Below are positions 1 through 8,782 of a DNA stretch of 35,593 nucleotides, piece by piece. Source of the stretch: Lachnospiraceae bacterium (GTDB lineage: Bacteria > Bacillota > Clostridia > Lachnospirales > Lachnospiraceae). The number at the start of each line of letters is the position of its first letter. Positions within the stretch are counted from its first letter, which is position 1. The notes beneath the pieces were generated by a model. That model saw only the letters and a program-made list of their open reading frames with translations, had not been told where the DNA came from and searched no databases. The stretch is taken from the NCBI GenBank assembly GCA_016290595.1, contig JAEEUR010000016.1, forward strand, positions 1 to 35,593, read 5' to 3'. The position numbers and the translations under genes are program-made.

Positions 1-671
1 TTAAAGGTGCCGTGCACGATGCCCTGCGGGCCGATATACATCCAGCCGCCGGCCGTCATCTGGCCGTAGTTCGCCACGCCCAGCGCCGCCGCCCGGTTGA
101 AGTGCCTTAAGTCGTCGAAGGTGCCGACCATCAGGCCGTTCGTGATGATGACGCGCGGCGCCAGCTTGTGCGAGTGGAACAGGCCCAGCGGATGGCCGCT
201 CATCACGACCAGGGTCTGCTCGTCGGTCAGCTCCTCCAGATATTTCTTGATCAGGCGGTACTGCATCCAGTTCTGGCAGACCTGGCCGGTCTCGCCGTAG
301 GTGGTCAGCTCGTAAGGGTAGAGCGCCACGTCAAAATCGAGGTTGTTGTCGATCATGACCTGGATCGCCTTCCCCTCGATGCACTTTCCCTTATACTCGT
401 CGATCGGCCGGCCGTGCAGCGCGCCTTCCGGACGGAAGCGGTAGCCGTAGATGCGGCCCCTCTCCTCCAGCTCGGCCGCGAATTCCTTCGCCATCTGCGC
501 ATGGTGATCCGGATGGATGTAGCGCAGGGCGTTCTGTATGGCCAGGACTTTGTCGTTTTCGGATAAAATCGCCTCCCGTTTCGGGGCCCGGCGGTAGCGC
601 GGATCCATCTTCGGGTAAGCCGGCAGCTCGTAATCGAGCCGGATCTTCATGGCATCGGAATAATCGATCAT
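1..671 (-). CDS. hutU: Urocanate hydratase, N-terminal part (3' end beyond window start)
   Basis: Reverse-strand translation from ATG at 671 reads MIDYSDAMKIRLDYELPAYPKMDPRYRRAPKRE...GETGQVCQNWMQYRLIKKYLEELTDEQTLVVMSGHPLGLF...NYGQMTAGGWMYIGPQGIVHGTF, the typical urocanase N-terminus; open to the window edge. Confidence 0.93.
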   Translation of the reverse strand, partial: MIDYSDAMKIRLDYELPAYPKMDPRYRRAPKREAILSENDKVLAIQNALRYIHPDHHAQMAKEFAAELEERGRIYGYRFRPEGALHGRPIDEYKGKCIEGKAIQVMIDNNLDFDVALYPYELTTYGETGQVCQNWMQYRLIKKYLEELTDEQTLVVMSGHPLGLFHSHKLAPRVIITNGLMVGTFDDLRHFNRAAALGVANYGQMTAGGWMYIGPQGIVHGTF

Positions 672-930
672 GCTTTTGCCTTTCCTGATAAGCGTTCGGG
701 GCACAGTCAGACCGGCCTCTGTCGCTTTTTTTATTCTTTTCCCGTATTTTGTTTCGTTATCGGAGATAAACCTGCTCCGGAATCCGTATTTACTATAACA
801 CGTTTTGAAGGAAATGAAAAGAGAAAACAGCCCTTTTCCTCCCGGGCCGATGATCCGGGGCATCCGGCCAGCCTCCTGCTCTGCCTGACGCCTTTTTCCT
901 TCGCAAACGGCGGCCGGCTCTCCTTTTTTC

Positions 931-959
931 TTGCTTCTTTTAGCCTTTTCCTGTATACT
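931..959 (+). promoter_or_regulatory. Sigma-70-type promoter for ftcD
   Basis: TTGCTT (931-936), 17-bp spacer, TATACT (954-959), upstream of the ATG at 1007. Confidence 0.55.
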
Positions 960-1006
960 GGCGGTGTAATAACCAGTTCTGAAAACCCTCTTGAAGGAGG
1001 CCTTTT

Positions 1007-1921
1007 ATGGCAAAATTAGTGGAATGTATCCCGAATTTCAGCGTGAGCCGGGAGCGGGATCCCGAAGTGTTCGGCGCGCTGGAAAGCTGCGCGAAAAGCA
1101 TCCCCGGCTGCTTCCTGTTCGACGTCCAGTCCGACGGCAATCACAACCGCTGCGTCTTTACGCTCTTAGGCTCGCCCGAGGCCATCGAGGAGGCGGCGGT
1201 GAAGCTGACCGGTCTGGCCGCGGAAAAGATCGATATGCGGAAGCATACGGGCCAGCACCCGCGCATGGGCGCCACCGACGTGATCCCCTTTGTGCCGCAG
1301 ACCGCGGACGTCAGCATGGAGGAATGCGTGGAGCTCTCCAAACGCGTCGCGAAGCGCATCTGGGAGGAATTCGGCATCCCTTCCTTCCTCTATGAGGACT
1401 CGGCCACCCGTCCCGAGCGGCGGAATCTGGCGGACTGCCGCCGGGGCCAGTTCGAAGGCATGCCGGAAAAGCTGCTGGAGCCCGACTGGGCGCCGGATTT
1501 CGGCGAGCGGAGGATCCACCCGACGGCCGGCATCACGGCTATCGGAGCCCGCATGCCGCTGGTCGCCTTCAACGTGAACCTGGACACGCAGGACTTAAGC
1601 ATCGCGAAAAAGATCGCCAAAGCGATCCGCGGGTCCTCGGGGGGCTTCAAATACTGCAAGGCGATCGGCGTGGACTTAAAGGAGCGCGGCCTCGTGCAGG
1701 TCTCCATGAACATGGTCAATTACGAGGGCACGCCGCTCTACTACGTGTTCGAGATGATCCGCGCGCTGGCGGACCGCTATGGGGTGAGGATCATCGGCTC
1801 CGAGCTGGTGGGCTTAACGCCCGCCAAGGCGCTGATCGACTGCGCGGAGTACTATCTGAAGCTGGAAAACTTCGACTGCCGCAGCCAGGTGATGGAATAC
1901 CATCTGATCGGAATGGAATAG
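1007..1921 (+). CDS. ftcD: Glutamate formiminotransferase (stand-alone)
   Basis: MAKLVECIPNFSVSRERDPEVF...GNHNRCVFTLLG...HTGQHPRMGATDVIPFVP...; RBS aaggagg upstream; no cyclodeaminase domain. Confidence 0.94.
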   Translation: MAKLVECIPNFSVSRERDPEVFGALESCAKSIPGCFLFDVQSDGNHNRCVFTLLGSPEAIEEAAVKLTGLAAEKIDMRKHTGQHPRMGATDVIPFVPQTADVSMEECVELSKRVAKRIWEEFGIPSFLYEDSATRPERRNLADCRRGQFEGMPEKLLEPDWAPDFGERRIHPTAGITAIGARMPLVAFNVNLDTQDLSIAKKIAKAIRGSSGGFKYCKAIGVDLKERGLVQVSMNMVNYEGTPLYYVFEMIRALADRYGVRIIGSELVGLTPAKALIDCAEYYLKLENFDCRSQVMEYHLIGME

Positions 1922-1933
1922 GACAAGGACGAA

Positions 1934-1968
1934 AAAAGGCCTCCGCCGCAGCACGGCGGAGGCCTTTT
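1934..1968. terminator. Bidirectional intrinsic terminator
   Basis: AAAAGGCCTCCGCCG-CAGCA-CGGCGGAGGCCTTTT, 15-bp perfect stem between convergent genes. Confidence 0.9.
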
Positions 1969-1979
1969 GACGTCCCGGC

Positions 1980-2807
1980 TCAGAACAGGGTCGGGAAAGC
2001 GTTGCTGAAGTAAAAGCCGGCCAGCATGCTGGCCAGGTTGGCCAGGAACGCGTACAGGATCAGCTTTTTCTGCGAATGCTCCTCGTCATAGAGCTTCGAG
2101 GCGTAAACGGCGGCCTCGATGCCGAAAACCACCAGCTCGCAGATGCCGAAGCCCATCAGGTAAAAGAGGAAGACCGTCGGCATGCCGAATTTCCAGAGCG
2201 CGATATTGAGGAGCAGCTGCGTGATCAGGTTGGTGATCAGGATCACCCGCAGCTGATATTTCGACTTCAGTCCGAAGAGCAGGCCGATCAGCACTTCGAT
2301 CAGCACCGTGACGATCAGGCGCGCCGCAAAGCCCAGCACGACACCGCCCTTTCCCAGATGCGAGCTGACCGTCAGGGCGAGGTGTTCCGGCACGGCCGTA
2401 TAAACGGACTTGAAGGCGTAGCGCTCCAGCAGCGGACTTTCATAGAAACGGTTTTCGGCCTCCGAATACAGGAGGATCTTAAACGTATCCGGCGCCATGT
2501 AGGTCCAGTTCAGTTCTTTCGTTTCGGTCACGTTGACCAGGCGGCCGTTCAGGACGTAGCCGTCGATATCCGTATAGGCTTTGAATTTGAGCTCGATATC
2601 GCCGGGGATGCCCTGCGTCTGGTAAATGGAAAACTGGCCGCTCTCCGTCAGGATCGCCGCGTAGCATTCCCCGGCCGGCAGGCCTTGGAAGCTGACCCAG
2701 ATCGAGGGCTTGGGGCCCATATCCGCCTTCACCGGCAGCACCGTGCCGAGCAGCACCGTCAGGCAGATACACAGAAATAAGGCGAAAGACCGATGATATC
2801 GCTTCAT
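1980..2807 (-). CDS. Signal-peptide-bearing multi-TM membrane protein of unknown function
   Basis: N-terminal signal sequence MKRYHRSFALFLCICLTVLLGTVLPVKA, DMGPKPS motif, luminal/extracytoplasmic segment, then several hydrophobic helices; RBS aaaggagatctccc before ATG. Confidence 0.8.
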   Translation of the reverse strand: MKRYHRSFALFLCICLTVLLGTVLPVKADMGPKPSIWVSFQGLPAGECYAAILTESGQFSIYQTQGIPGDIELKFKAYTDIDGYVLNGRLVNVTETKELNWTYMAPDTFKILLYSEAENRFYESPLLERYAFKSVYTAVPEHLALTVSSHLGKGGVVLGFAARLIVTVLIEVLIGLLFGLKSKYQLRVILITNLITQLLLNIALWKFGMPTVFLFYLMGFGICELVVFGIEAAVYASKLYDEEHSQKKLILYAFLANLASMLAGFYFSNAFPTLF

Positions 2808-2851
2808 GGGAGATCTCCTTTTTACAAATCGGACGGTCGGCCGGCAGGAAA

Positions 2852-2885
2852 ATACTCCTCCTTCCGCTTGTGACAGGAGGAGTAT
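2852..2885. promoter_or_regulatory. Inverted repeat overlapping the -10 (operator or 5' leader hairpin)
   Basis: ATACTCCTCC (2852-2861) / GGAGGAGTAT (2876-2885), perfect 10-bp arms, 14-bp spacer. Confidence 0.55.
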
Positions 2886-2909
2886 AACATATGTTCATAT
2901 TTTTTTCAA
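2881..2909 (-). promoter_or_regulatory. Promoter of the 1980-2807 gene
   Basis: Minus strand TTGAAA (2909-2904), 17-bp spacer, TATACT (2886-2881); AT-rich upstream. Confidence 0.65.
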
Positions 2910-2957
2910 GATTTATTCAAATATTTTTTCATTTCAGCCCTGACGGCTCCGAAAGCA

Positions 2958-4361
2958 TCAGCCCAGCACCTCGTTTTTCTTATCCTGCAGCTCGGTGATC
3001 TGCTTTTTGCCCAGCGGGTACACGAAGCGCAGGATCAAAAAGACCAGCAGGAAAAGCACGGCGGGGATCATGACCGACGAATTGTACATGCTCTTTAATG
3101 CCTCGGCGCTTAGGCCTTCGGTCTTTAATTCGCTGCCGTTGTAGCCGATCTTAAGGAGCGGCACGTTGATCAGGATGGTCGCCACGGTCTGGCCGAGCTT
3201 GCGCATGAAGCTGTAGAAGGCGTAGCTGGTGGCCTCGTCGTTCAGGCCGTAGGTGACCTTGTTGTAGTCGATGGCGTCGGTCGCCATGGCCCAGATCAGC
3301 AGGAAGATGAAAGCTGTGCCGATGCCGCTCATCATGCAGGCGGCCAGATACAGCCAGACGTTCGTGACGCCGAAGAGGGCCAGCACGAAGAGGATCAGAT
3401 AGAAGGCGGCGGCGAGCAGGATGCCGTAGGAGCAGACCTCGCGGCGGCCGTATTTATTGCCCATCCGGCTGGCGATGAACATGATGACCGCGACCGGCAG
3501 GTACTGGAAAACGGTGGGCAGCATGGTCAGGCCCGGCTGGCCGAAGTAGTGATGGAACAGGTAGCTGTTGTAGCCCTGTCCGAACATCTGCGCGGCCAGG
3601 AAAAGCATGCTGGCCAGGCTCACGGCCATGAAGGGGCGGCTCTTTAAAAGAATCCTGATGACCCGCATGGTCTCGCCCTTCTGGCGCGGCGCGGGCTGCG
3701 ATTCGACCCGCTCCCTGCTCCATTTGTAGCAGAGCAGGTAGGCTAGGACGCTCAAAACGGCGATGACGATAGCTCCGATGAAGACCTTGCTCTGGCTCAT
3801 CTGCTTGCTGCCGTCGGCGAGCTTGACGTAGCAGATGCTGGCGAGCACCATGGCGGGCATGGCGCCGAAGGTAGAACCGATGGAGCGGAACACGGACAGG
3901 GCGGAGCGCTCTTTATCGTCCGAGGTGATGACCTGCGCGAGCGATCCGTAGGGGATGTTGATGCAGGTGTAGAGCATGCCGAAGAAGATGTAGGTCAGGT
4001 AGATCCAGGCCAGGCGGCCGCCGGCGGAAAAGCCGCGCACGTCCAGGAACATCAGGACGGCGGCGACGGCGACGGGGACCGCGAAGATGCGGATCCACGG
4101 CCGGTAGCGGCCGTCTTTCCTAGGCTTCGCGCCGTCGATGAGGCGGCCCCAGATGGGGTCGTTGATCGCGTCCCAGACGCGGGCAACGATGGTCATGATC
4201 ATGACGCTTAAGACGCTGATCTCCAGGACGTCGGTGTAATATTTGTTCAGGACGCTCTGGGTCAGGCCAAAGACCAGGCAGGATGCGAGATCGCCCATGG
4301 CGTAGCCGATCTTGTCCTTCATTTGGATGCCGCTGGTGCGGGCGATGTAGCTTTGCTCCAC
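2958..4361 (-). CDS. GPH-family (MelB/XylP-type) sugar:cation symporter
   Basis: 12-TM MFS-like protein; IGYAMGDLASCLVFGLTQSVLNKYYTDVL...ARVWDAINDPIWGRLID signature of GPH transporters; GTG start after RBS. Confidence 0.88.
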   Translation of the reverse strand: MEQSYIARTSGIQMKDKIGYAMGDLASCLVFGLTQSVLNKYYTDVLEISVLSVMIMTIVARVWDAINDPIWGRLIDGAKPRKDGRYRPWIRIFAVPVAVAAVLMFLDVRGFSAGGRLAWIYLTYIFFGMLYTCINIPYGSLAQVITSDDKERSALSVFRSIGSTFGAMPAMVLASICYVKLADGSKQMSQSKVFIGAIVIAVLSVLAYLLCYKWSRERVESQPAPRQKGETMRVIRILLKSRPFMAVSLASMLFLAAQMFGQGYNSYLFHHYFGQPGLTMLPTVFQYLPVAVIMFIASRMGNKYGRREVCSYGILLAAAFYLILFVLALFGVTNVWLYLAACMMSGIGTAFIFLLIWAMATDAIDYNKVTYGLNDEATSYAFYSFMRKLGQTVATILINVPLLKIGYNGSELKTEGLSAEALKSMYNSSVMIPAVLFLLVFLILRFVYPLGKKQITELQDKKNEVLG

Positions 4362-4365
4362 GTTG

Positions 4366-6363
4366 TTACCTCTCTGTATTTAATATATTTTTAACTTTGT
4401 CAAACACTTCTTTGAATCCGCTCTCCTTCCGGTAAAATACGGGGATCTGTCCGAGCGGGGCAGGCACGTTGAGGTCTACCGGGCCGTAGTGCTCCGCGCC
4501 GTCCCAGAGGCCGATCCATCTCCCCTCCGGTAAATGCACGCGGCGCGCGGTCTTCCCCTTCTCGATGACCGGGCAGACGAAGAGGTCGTCGCCCAGGAAA
4601 TAGGCGTAAGGATCGCGGCTCTCCGCAAACTTGCCGGCCTCCCAGAAGTCCGGACGCAGGGCGGGGATGCCCTCCTTCGCGTCAGCCAGCAGCTTCTGCA
4701 GGTAAGGCTTTAACTGCACGTGCGTCTTCGTCAGCTGCACGGTGTAGGGCAGGACGGCCTCGTCGTACGGCTGGGCATTGGCCCAGGGGCGGAGCGCCTC
4801 GTGGCTGCGCATAAGCGGCGAGAAGGCACACATCTCCATCCAGCGGGTGATCAGCTCCGGACCGCGCTTCAGCTTGCCGAAGGAGAAGAAACCGCCGATA
4901 TCGCAGTGCACGAGCGGGACGCCCGAGAAGCCCAGCGAGAAGCTGGCGGGCAGCACGCAGGGCATGCCGTAGTCCTTCGTCCAGTCGGTGTGCTGGTCGC
5001 CGTTCCAGAGGATCGGGGCCCAGCGCTCCACGCCCGGATAGCCGGAGCGCACGAAGAACATCTCGTCCCCGCGGCCGAATTCCTCCAGCGCTTCGCGGTT
5101 GATCCGCGCCCAGAGCACCGGCCAGACGTTGTGAAGCGCCGCCGGCTCGCCTTCGTGGATCACGCAGTCCGTGGGCAGGTATTCGCCGAAGTCGGCCATC
5201 CAGCCGGAGATGCCGAGCGCGAGCATGTTGTCGCGGATCAGGGTCTCTTTGATAAAGCGCACGACGGCCGGATCGGTCAGGTCCAGCATGCCGGCATCGA
5301 AGGTCGTGGATTTGATATGGTAGATGCTGCCGTCCTGGCGGCGGATGAGGTAGCCCTTCTCGGCGCATTCCTCGTACAGGCGGCCGCCCTTGACCAGGTA
5401 GGGGTTGATGTAGGCCAGGAAGCGGATGCCGCGCGCGTTCAGCTTCCGGATGGCTTCCGCAAGGCCGGGGTAGAGTTCCTTGCTCTCCTCCCAGTTCCAC
5501 CAGACCTGCTTGCCCATGACCGTGCGGTTCTCGCCGCACCAGTCCTGACACCAGACGGCGCTGATCTTCGCGCCGGCGTCCTGCAGGGCGAAGGCTTTCT
5601 CCAGCACGCGGTCGGTGCCGCCCTGCACGCCCAGGATCATGCCGTCCAGGCACCAGTCCGGCAGCCCCTGGCCGATGGGCCGTATCCGCGCCAGGCGCTT
5701 TGCCTGCTCGCGGAAGCTCCCCGCCTGCGAGAGGATCAGCCTGGCCGGGCAGGCGTCGAAGCTGAAACGGCTGCGTTCTTCCTCCAGGCGGCTGATGCCG
5801 TCCGACGGCGTCTCGAAATACAGCATCAGCCCGCTGTCCGTGACGAAGACGGGCATCGGCGCGTAGCTGCCGATCTGCGAGTGTTCTTTTTCCTTATACA
5901 GGAAGCGCGGCAGCAGGGTCTTTTCGAGGATCGTGGAGGCCTTGATGTGCTCCGAGACGAAATTGACCACGTGCTCGCCCTTTAAGTTGACCTTGCGGTA
6001 CTGCTCGCCGCCGCCGAAGACGCCCTCGCCGGGCACGGCGGGCAGATCGATCTCATAGCCCCAGCCGTCTTCGCCGGAAAAACTGGCGGCGATCATGCCG
6101 GGTTCCGGCTCGGAAAGGGTCAGGCCGAGCTGACGTCCGCCGCCTGACAGGAGCAGAACGTCTGCCGCATCTTCCGGCTGCCGGATCTCAGTCAGCGGGA
6201 TGCGTTCCTTTTCCACCACGGTCTCCTTGACCGTACCGCGGTTGGTCTCGTAGCTTTTTTCGCGGCGCACGGCCGTGGCGAAGGGCTGCTCCGGACTGTG
6301 AAGCGTCAGGGACCGGCCGCTCAGTTCTATGGTCCAGGTTCCGTTTTTGAGTTTGCTGTTCAT
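4366..6363 (-). CDS. GH31 glycosidase of the YihQ (sulfoquinovosidase-like) clade
   Basis: GGWMADFGEYLPTD-type nucleophile motif (SGWMADFGEYLPTD), LPDWCLDGMILGVQGGT, QDWCGENRTVMGKQVWWNW, WNGDQHTDW acid/base region; collinear with E. coli YihQ. The ORF track start is 6393; ATG at 6363 has a better RBS (ggagaaagcATG). Confidence 0.88.
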   Translation of the reverse strand: MNSKLKNGTWTIELSGRSLTLHSPEQPFATAVRREKSYETNRGTVKETVVEKERIPLTEIRQPEDAADVLLLSGGGRQLGLTLSEPEPGMIAASFSGEDGWGYEIDLPAVPGEGVFGGGEQYRKVNLKGEHVVNFVSEHIKASTILEKTLLPRFLYKEKEHSQIGSYAPMPVFVTDSGLMLYFETPSDGISRLEEERSRFSFDACPARLILSQAGSFREQAKRLARIRPIGQGLPDWCLDGMILGVQGGTDRVLEKAFALQDAGAKISAVWCQDWCGENRTVMGKQVWWNWEESKELYPGLAEAIRKLNARGIRFLAYINPYLVKGGRLYEECAEKGYLIRRQDGSIYHIKSTTFDAGMLDLTDPAVVRFIKETLIRDNMLALGISGWMADFGEYLPTDCVIHEGEPAALHNVWPVLWARINREALEEFGRGDEMFFVRSGYPGVERWAPILWNGDQHTDWTKDYGMPCVLPASFSLGFSGVPLVHCDIGGFFSFGKLKRGPELITRWMEMCAFSPLMRSHEALRPWANAQPYDEAVLPYTVQLTKTHVQLKPYLQKLLADAKEGIPALRPDFWEAGKFAESRDPYAYFLGDDLFVCPVIEKGKTARRVHLPEGRWIGLWDGAEHYGPVDLNVPAPLGQIPVFYRKESGFKEVFDKVKNILNTER

Positions 6364-6373
6364 GCTTTCTCCG

Positions 6374-7714
6374 TCAATATTCGTATACTTCAAAGCCGTA
6401 CATCTTCGCCAGGGCTTTCAGGGTCCCGGCGTGACGGCCCTTCATCACCACGTAGTGCGGCTCGAAGCCCGCCTCCACGCTCTCCTCCACCAGACGGCGG
6501 CAGTCCGCGTCCGTCCGGATCACGATCGACGTCCCGATGAACTGCTTCGGCTTATCCAGCGCTTCACCTTCGGCAATGAAGAAGCGGAAGCTTCCGTCCG
6601 GCTCGCGTCCGATGCGGAAAATCGTCGCCTCCGGGAAGGCCTCGCAGCCGAAATCCATAGCCGGGCCGATCTTCCGGTTCGGATGCACGCCCACCGACGC
6701 GCCGGTATCTTTCCGGGCCATCGAGCAGGGCGCCATGCCGCAGTGCCAGAAGGTCAGGGTGTTTTCCGTCTCATCCAGCGAGACCGGATCTCCGAAGAAG
6801 ACCGCTTCGCCCGAGAGCTGCCGGCCCATCCACATCGAAAGCGCGCCGTACAGATCCGCCTCGCAGGCGGCGGCGACGCCCTCGTCGTTGAGGAGCGAGA
6901 GCACCGTGCAGACCGGCGTGCCGAATTCGGTGAAGAAATCCGGCCAGCAGCGGCTGGCGAGCGCCCCGATCCCGCGCTCCCGCACGAAATCGCTGTAGGC
7001 CTTGTACAGTCTCGCATGGTCCAGCCGGTTTTTCTGCGGCGTGTTTTCCAGCCCGCAGGTAGCGCAGGCCGTTTTTTCCAGCCAGTCCGCGCACTCTTCG
7101 TCCGTAAAGCTCTTCGCCTTCCCGATCAGCTCGCGAGCCTCGATGCTCTCCAGCTCCGCACCGAAGACGTGCATCAGCTCCGCGTCCAGCGCGCGGCCGA
7201 AGCCGAAGCCCTGGGGCGTATGTCCGACGGCCGCGATCCGAAGCGACCGCACCGCCTTCTTCAGGGCGGCGGCGGCGGTGTTTTCGGCGATCGCCTGCCG
7301 CACGCTCTCCTCTTCCGGAGAACCGAAAACGTAGGCGAAGGGCCGGCCGCCGAAGTTCCGTAAGGTATGCGCCGCCGAATACGCGCCGGTCAGGGAATTT
7401 AAGCGCAGGCGGCCGCCGTCGATCACCGGCTCGCGCAGCGTCCAGAGCAGGACCGGCCCGTCATAGACGCGCAGCAGCTCGGACATATAGGCCGCGTTCG
7501 CAAAGGTCAGGTTCTGGAAAACCACCAGATCCGGCCGCAGCGGCTTCAGAAAATCCCGCAGCGCCTCCACGGAAAGCAGAGGCTCCGCCGGGACGGCAAA
7601 GCGTTCATCGACGCTCTTTACCAGTTTCACGGAACGCGCAAACTGATCGCGGGCGCTTTCCATGTGAAAAGTCCCGACGCCGACAGGCAGATAAACAGGG
7701 CAAAAAGTCTCCAT
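6374..7714 (-). CDS. L-fucose/L-arabinose isomerase-family sugar isomerase
   Basis: FucI-like organisation (DLVVFQNLTFANAAYM...; NTLTFWHCGMAPCSM...); start chosen at METFCPVYLPVGVGTFH (7714) with RBS gggaggtctt rather than 7741. Confidence 0.75.
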   Translation of the reverse strand: METFCPVYLPVGVGTFHMESARDQFARSVKLVKSVDERFAVPAEPLLSVEALRDFLKPLRPDLVVFQNLTFANAAYMSELLRVYDGPVLLWTLREPVIDGGRLRLNSLTGAYSAAHTLRNFGGRPFAYVFGSPEEESVRQAIAENTAAAALKKAVRSLRIAAVGHTPQGFGFGRALDAELMHVFGAELESIEARELIGKAKSFTDEECADWLEKTACATCGLENTPQKNRLDHARLYKAYSDFVRERGIGALASRCWPDFFTEFGTPVCTVLSLLNDEGVAAACEADLYGALSMWMGRQLSGEAVFFGDPVSLDETENTLTFWHCGMAPCSMARKDTGASVGVHPNRKIGPAMDFGCEAFPEATIFRIGREPDGSFRFFIAEGEALDKPKQFIGTSIVIRTDADCRRLVEESVEAGFEPHYVVMKGRHAGTLKALAKMYGFEVYEY

Positions 7715-7749
7715 AAGACCTCCCGAAACGATCGATTTCATTCCCGTTT

Positions 7750-7779
7750 ATCATACCTTTTGAAAGGGTCCCGTGTCAA
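7750..7779 (-). promoter_or_regulatory. Promoter of the isomerase-GH31-symporter operon
   Basis: Minus strand TTGACA (7779-7774), 18-bp spacer, TATGAT (7755-7750). Confidence 0.6.
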
Positions 7780-7831
7780 CGGCAAACTGAAAGAGAAAAA
7801 TGGGAATACCGCGCGGCCGCCGCCTTTCGCC

Positions 7832-7860
7832 TTGACTTTCCGCAGGCGAAGACCTAAACT
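7832..7860 (+). promoter_or_regulatory. Promoter of the transketolase operon
   Basis: TTGACT (7832-7837), 17-bp spacer, TAAACT (7855-7860). Confidence 0.6.
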
Positions 7861-7914
7861 GGAGACTGGGATCGGAGGATCCTGAACTATTCCGTCAACA
7901 AGGAGGGTCTGCTC

Positions 7915-8778
7915 TTGGAGCCGAATCTGAAAGACCGCGCGCTGGACGTCCGCTGCGATACGCTCCGCGCCATCGGTCACCTGGGCGTCGGGCACGTCGG
8001 CGGCTGCCTGTCCGTCGTGGAGCTGCTGACCGTTCTGTATTTTGAAGCCATGCATATCGATCCGGCGCAGCCGAAAATGCCGGGCCGCGACCGCTTTATC
8101 TGCTCGAAAGGGCACGCGGGGCCTGCCGTTTACGCAGCGCTGGCGAACCGCGGCTACTTCCCGAAAGAAATGCTGCTCACCCTGAACCAGGGCGGCACGG
8201 ACCTGCCCTCCCACTGCGACATGAACCGCACGCCGGGCATCGATATGACTACCGGCTCGCTGGGACAGGGCTTTTCCTGCGCCGTCGGCGCGGCGCTCGG
8301 CTCGAAGCTGGAGGCGGACGGCGCGGCCGTCTACGCCCTGATCGGCGACGGCGAGAGCCAGGAGGGCCAGATCTGGGAGGCCGCCATGTTCGCAGCCGCC
8401 AAAAAGCTGGACAATCTCATCGCCTTTACCGATTACAACAAGCTGCAGATCGACGGGTCCGTCGCGGAGGTGAACGATATCGCGCCGCTGGCCGCCAAAT
8501 GGCAGGCCTTCGGCTGGAACGTGATCGAAGCGGAGGACGGCAACGATCTGGAGCAGGTCCGGCTGGCCGTTCAGACTGCGCAAAAGCAGCGCGGTTCGGG
8601 CCGCCCGACCATGGTGATCCTGAACACGAAGAAGGGCTGCGGCGTGAAGTGGATCGAAGACATGGGCACCGGCAACCACAACTGCCCGCTCAGCGAGGCG
8701 CAGGCGGAGGAAGCCATCCGGGCGCTGCGGGAAGCGGCCGCTCAGGATAAGGCTGCCGCGTGCGGAAAGGAGGCATAG
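7915..8778 (+). CDS. Transketolase, N-terminal (TPP-binding) subunit
   Basis: GHVGGCLSVVELLTVLYF, RDRFICSKGHAGPAVYAALANRGYF, GSLGQGFSCAVGAALGSKL, GDGESQEGQIWEAAMFAAAKKLDNLIAFTDYNKLQIDG. Confidence 0.92.
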   Translation: MEPNLKDRALDVRCDTLRAIGHLGVGHVGGCLSVVELLTVLYFEAMHIDPAQPKMPGRDRFICSKGHAGPAVYAALANRGYFPKEMLLTLNQGGTDLPSHCDMNRTPGIDMTTGSLGQGFSCAVGAALGSKLEADGAAVYALIGDGESQEGQIWEAAMFAAAKKLDNLIAFTDYNKLQIDGSVAEVNDIAPLAAKWQAFGWNVIEAEDGNDLEQVRLAVQTAQKQRGSGRPTMVILNTKKGCGVKWIEDMGTGNHNCPLSEAQAEEAIRALREAAAQDKAAACGKEA

Positions 8779-8782
8779 GATC

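Noticed and set aside
1-1921. Complete hut operon
   Set aside because: Only urocanate hydratase (partial) and formiminotransferase are visible; hutH and hutI are not in the window, so no operon claim is made.
4720-5985. 421-aa plus-strand ORF antisense to the GH31 gene
   Set aside because: Shadow ORF without recognisable domain.
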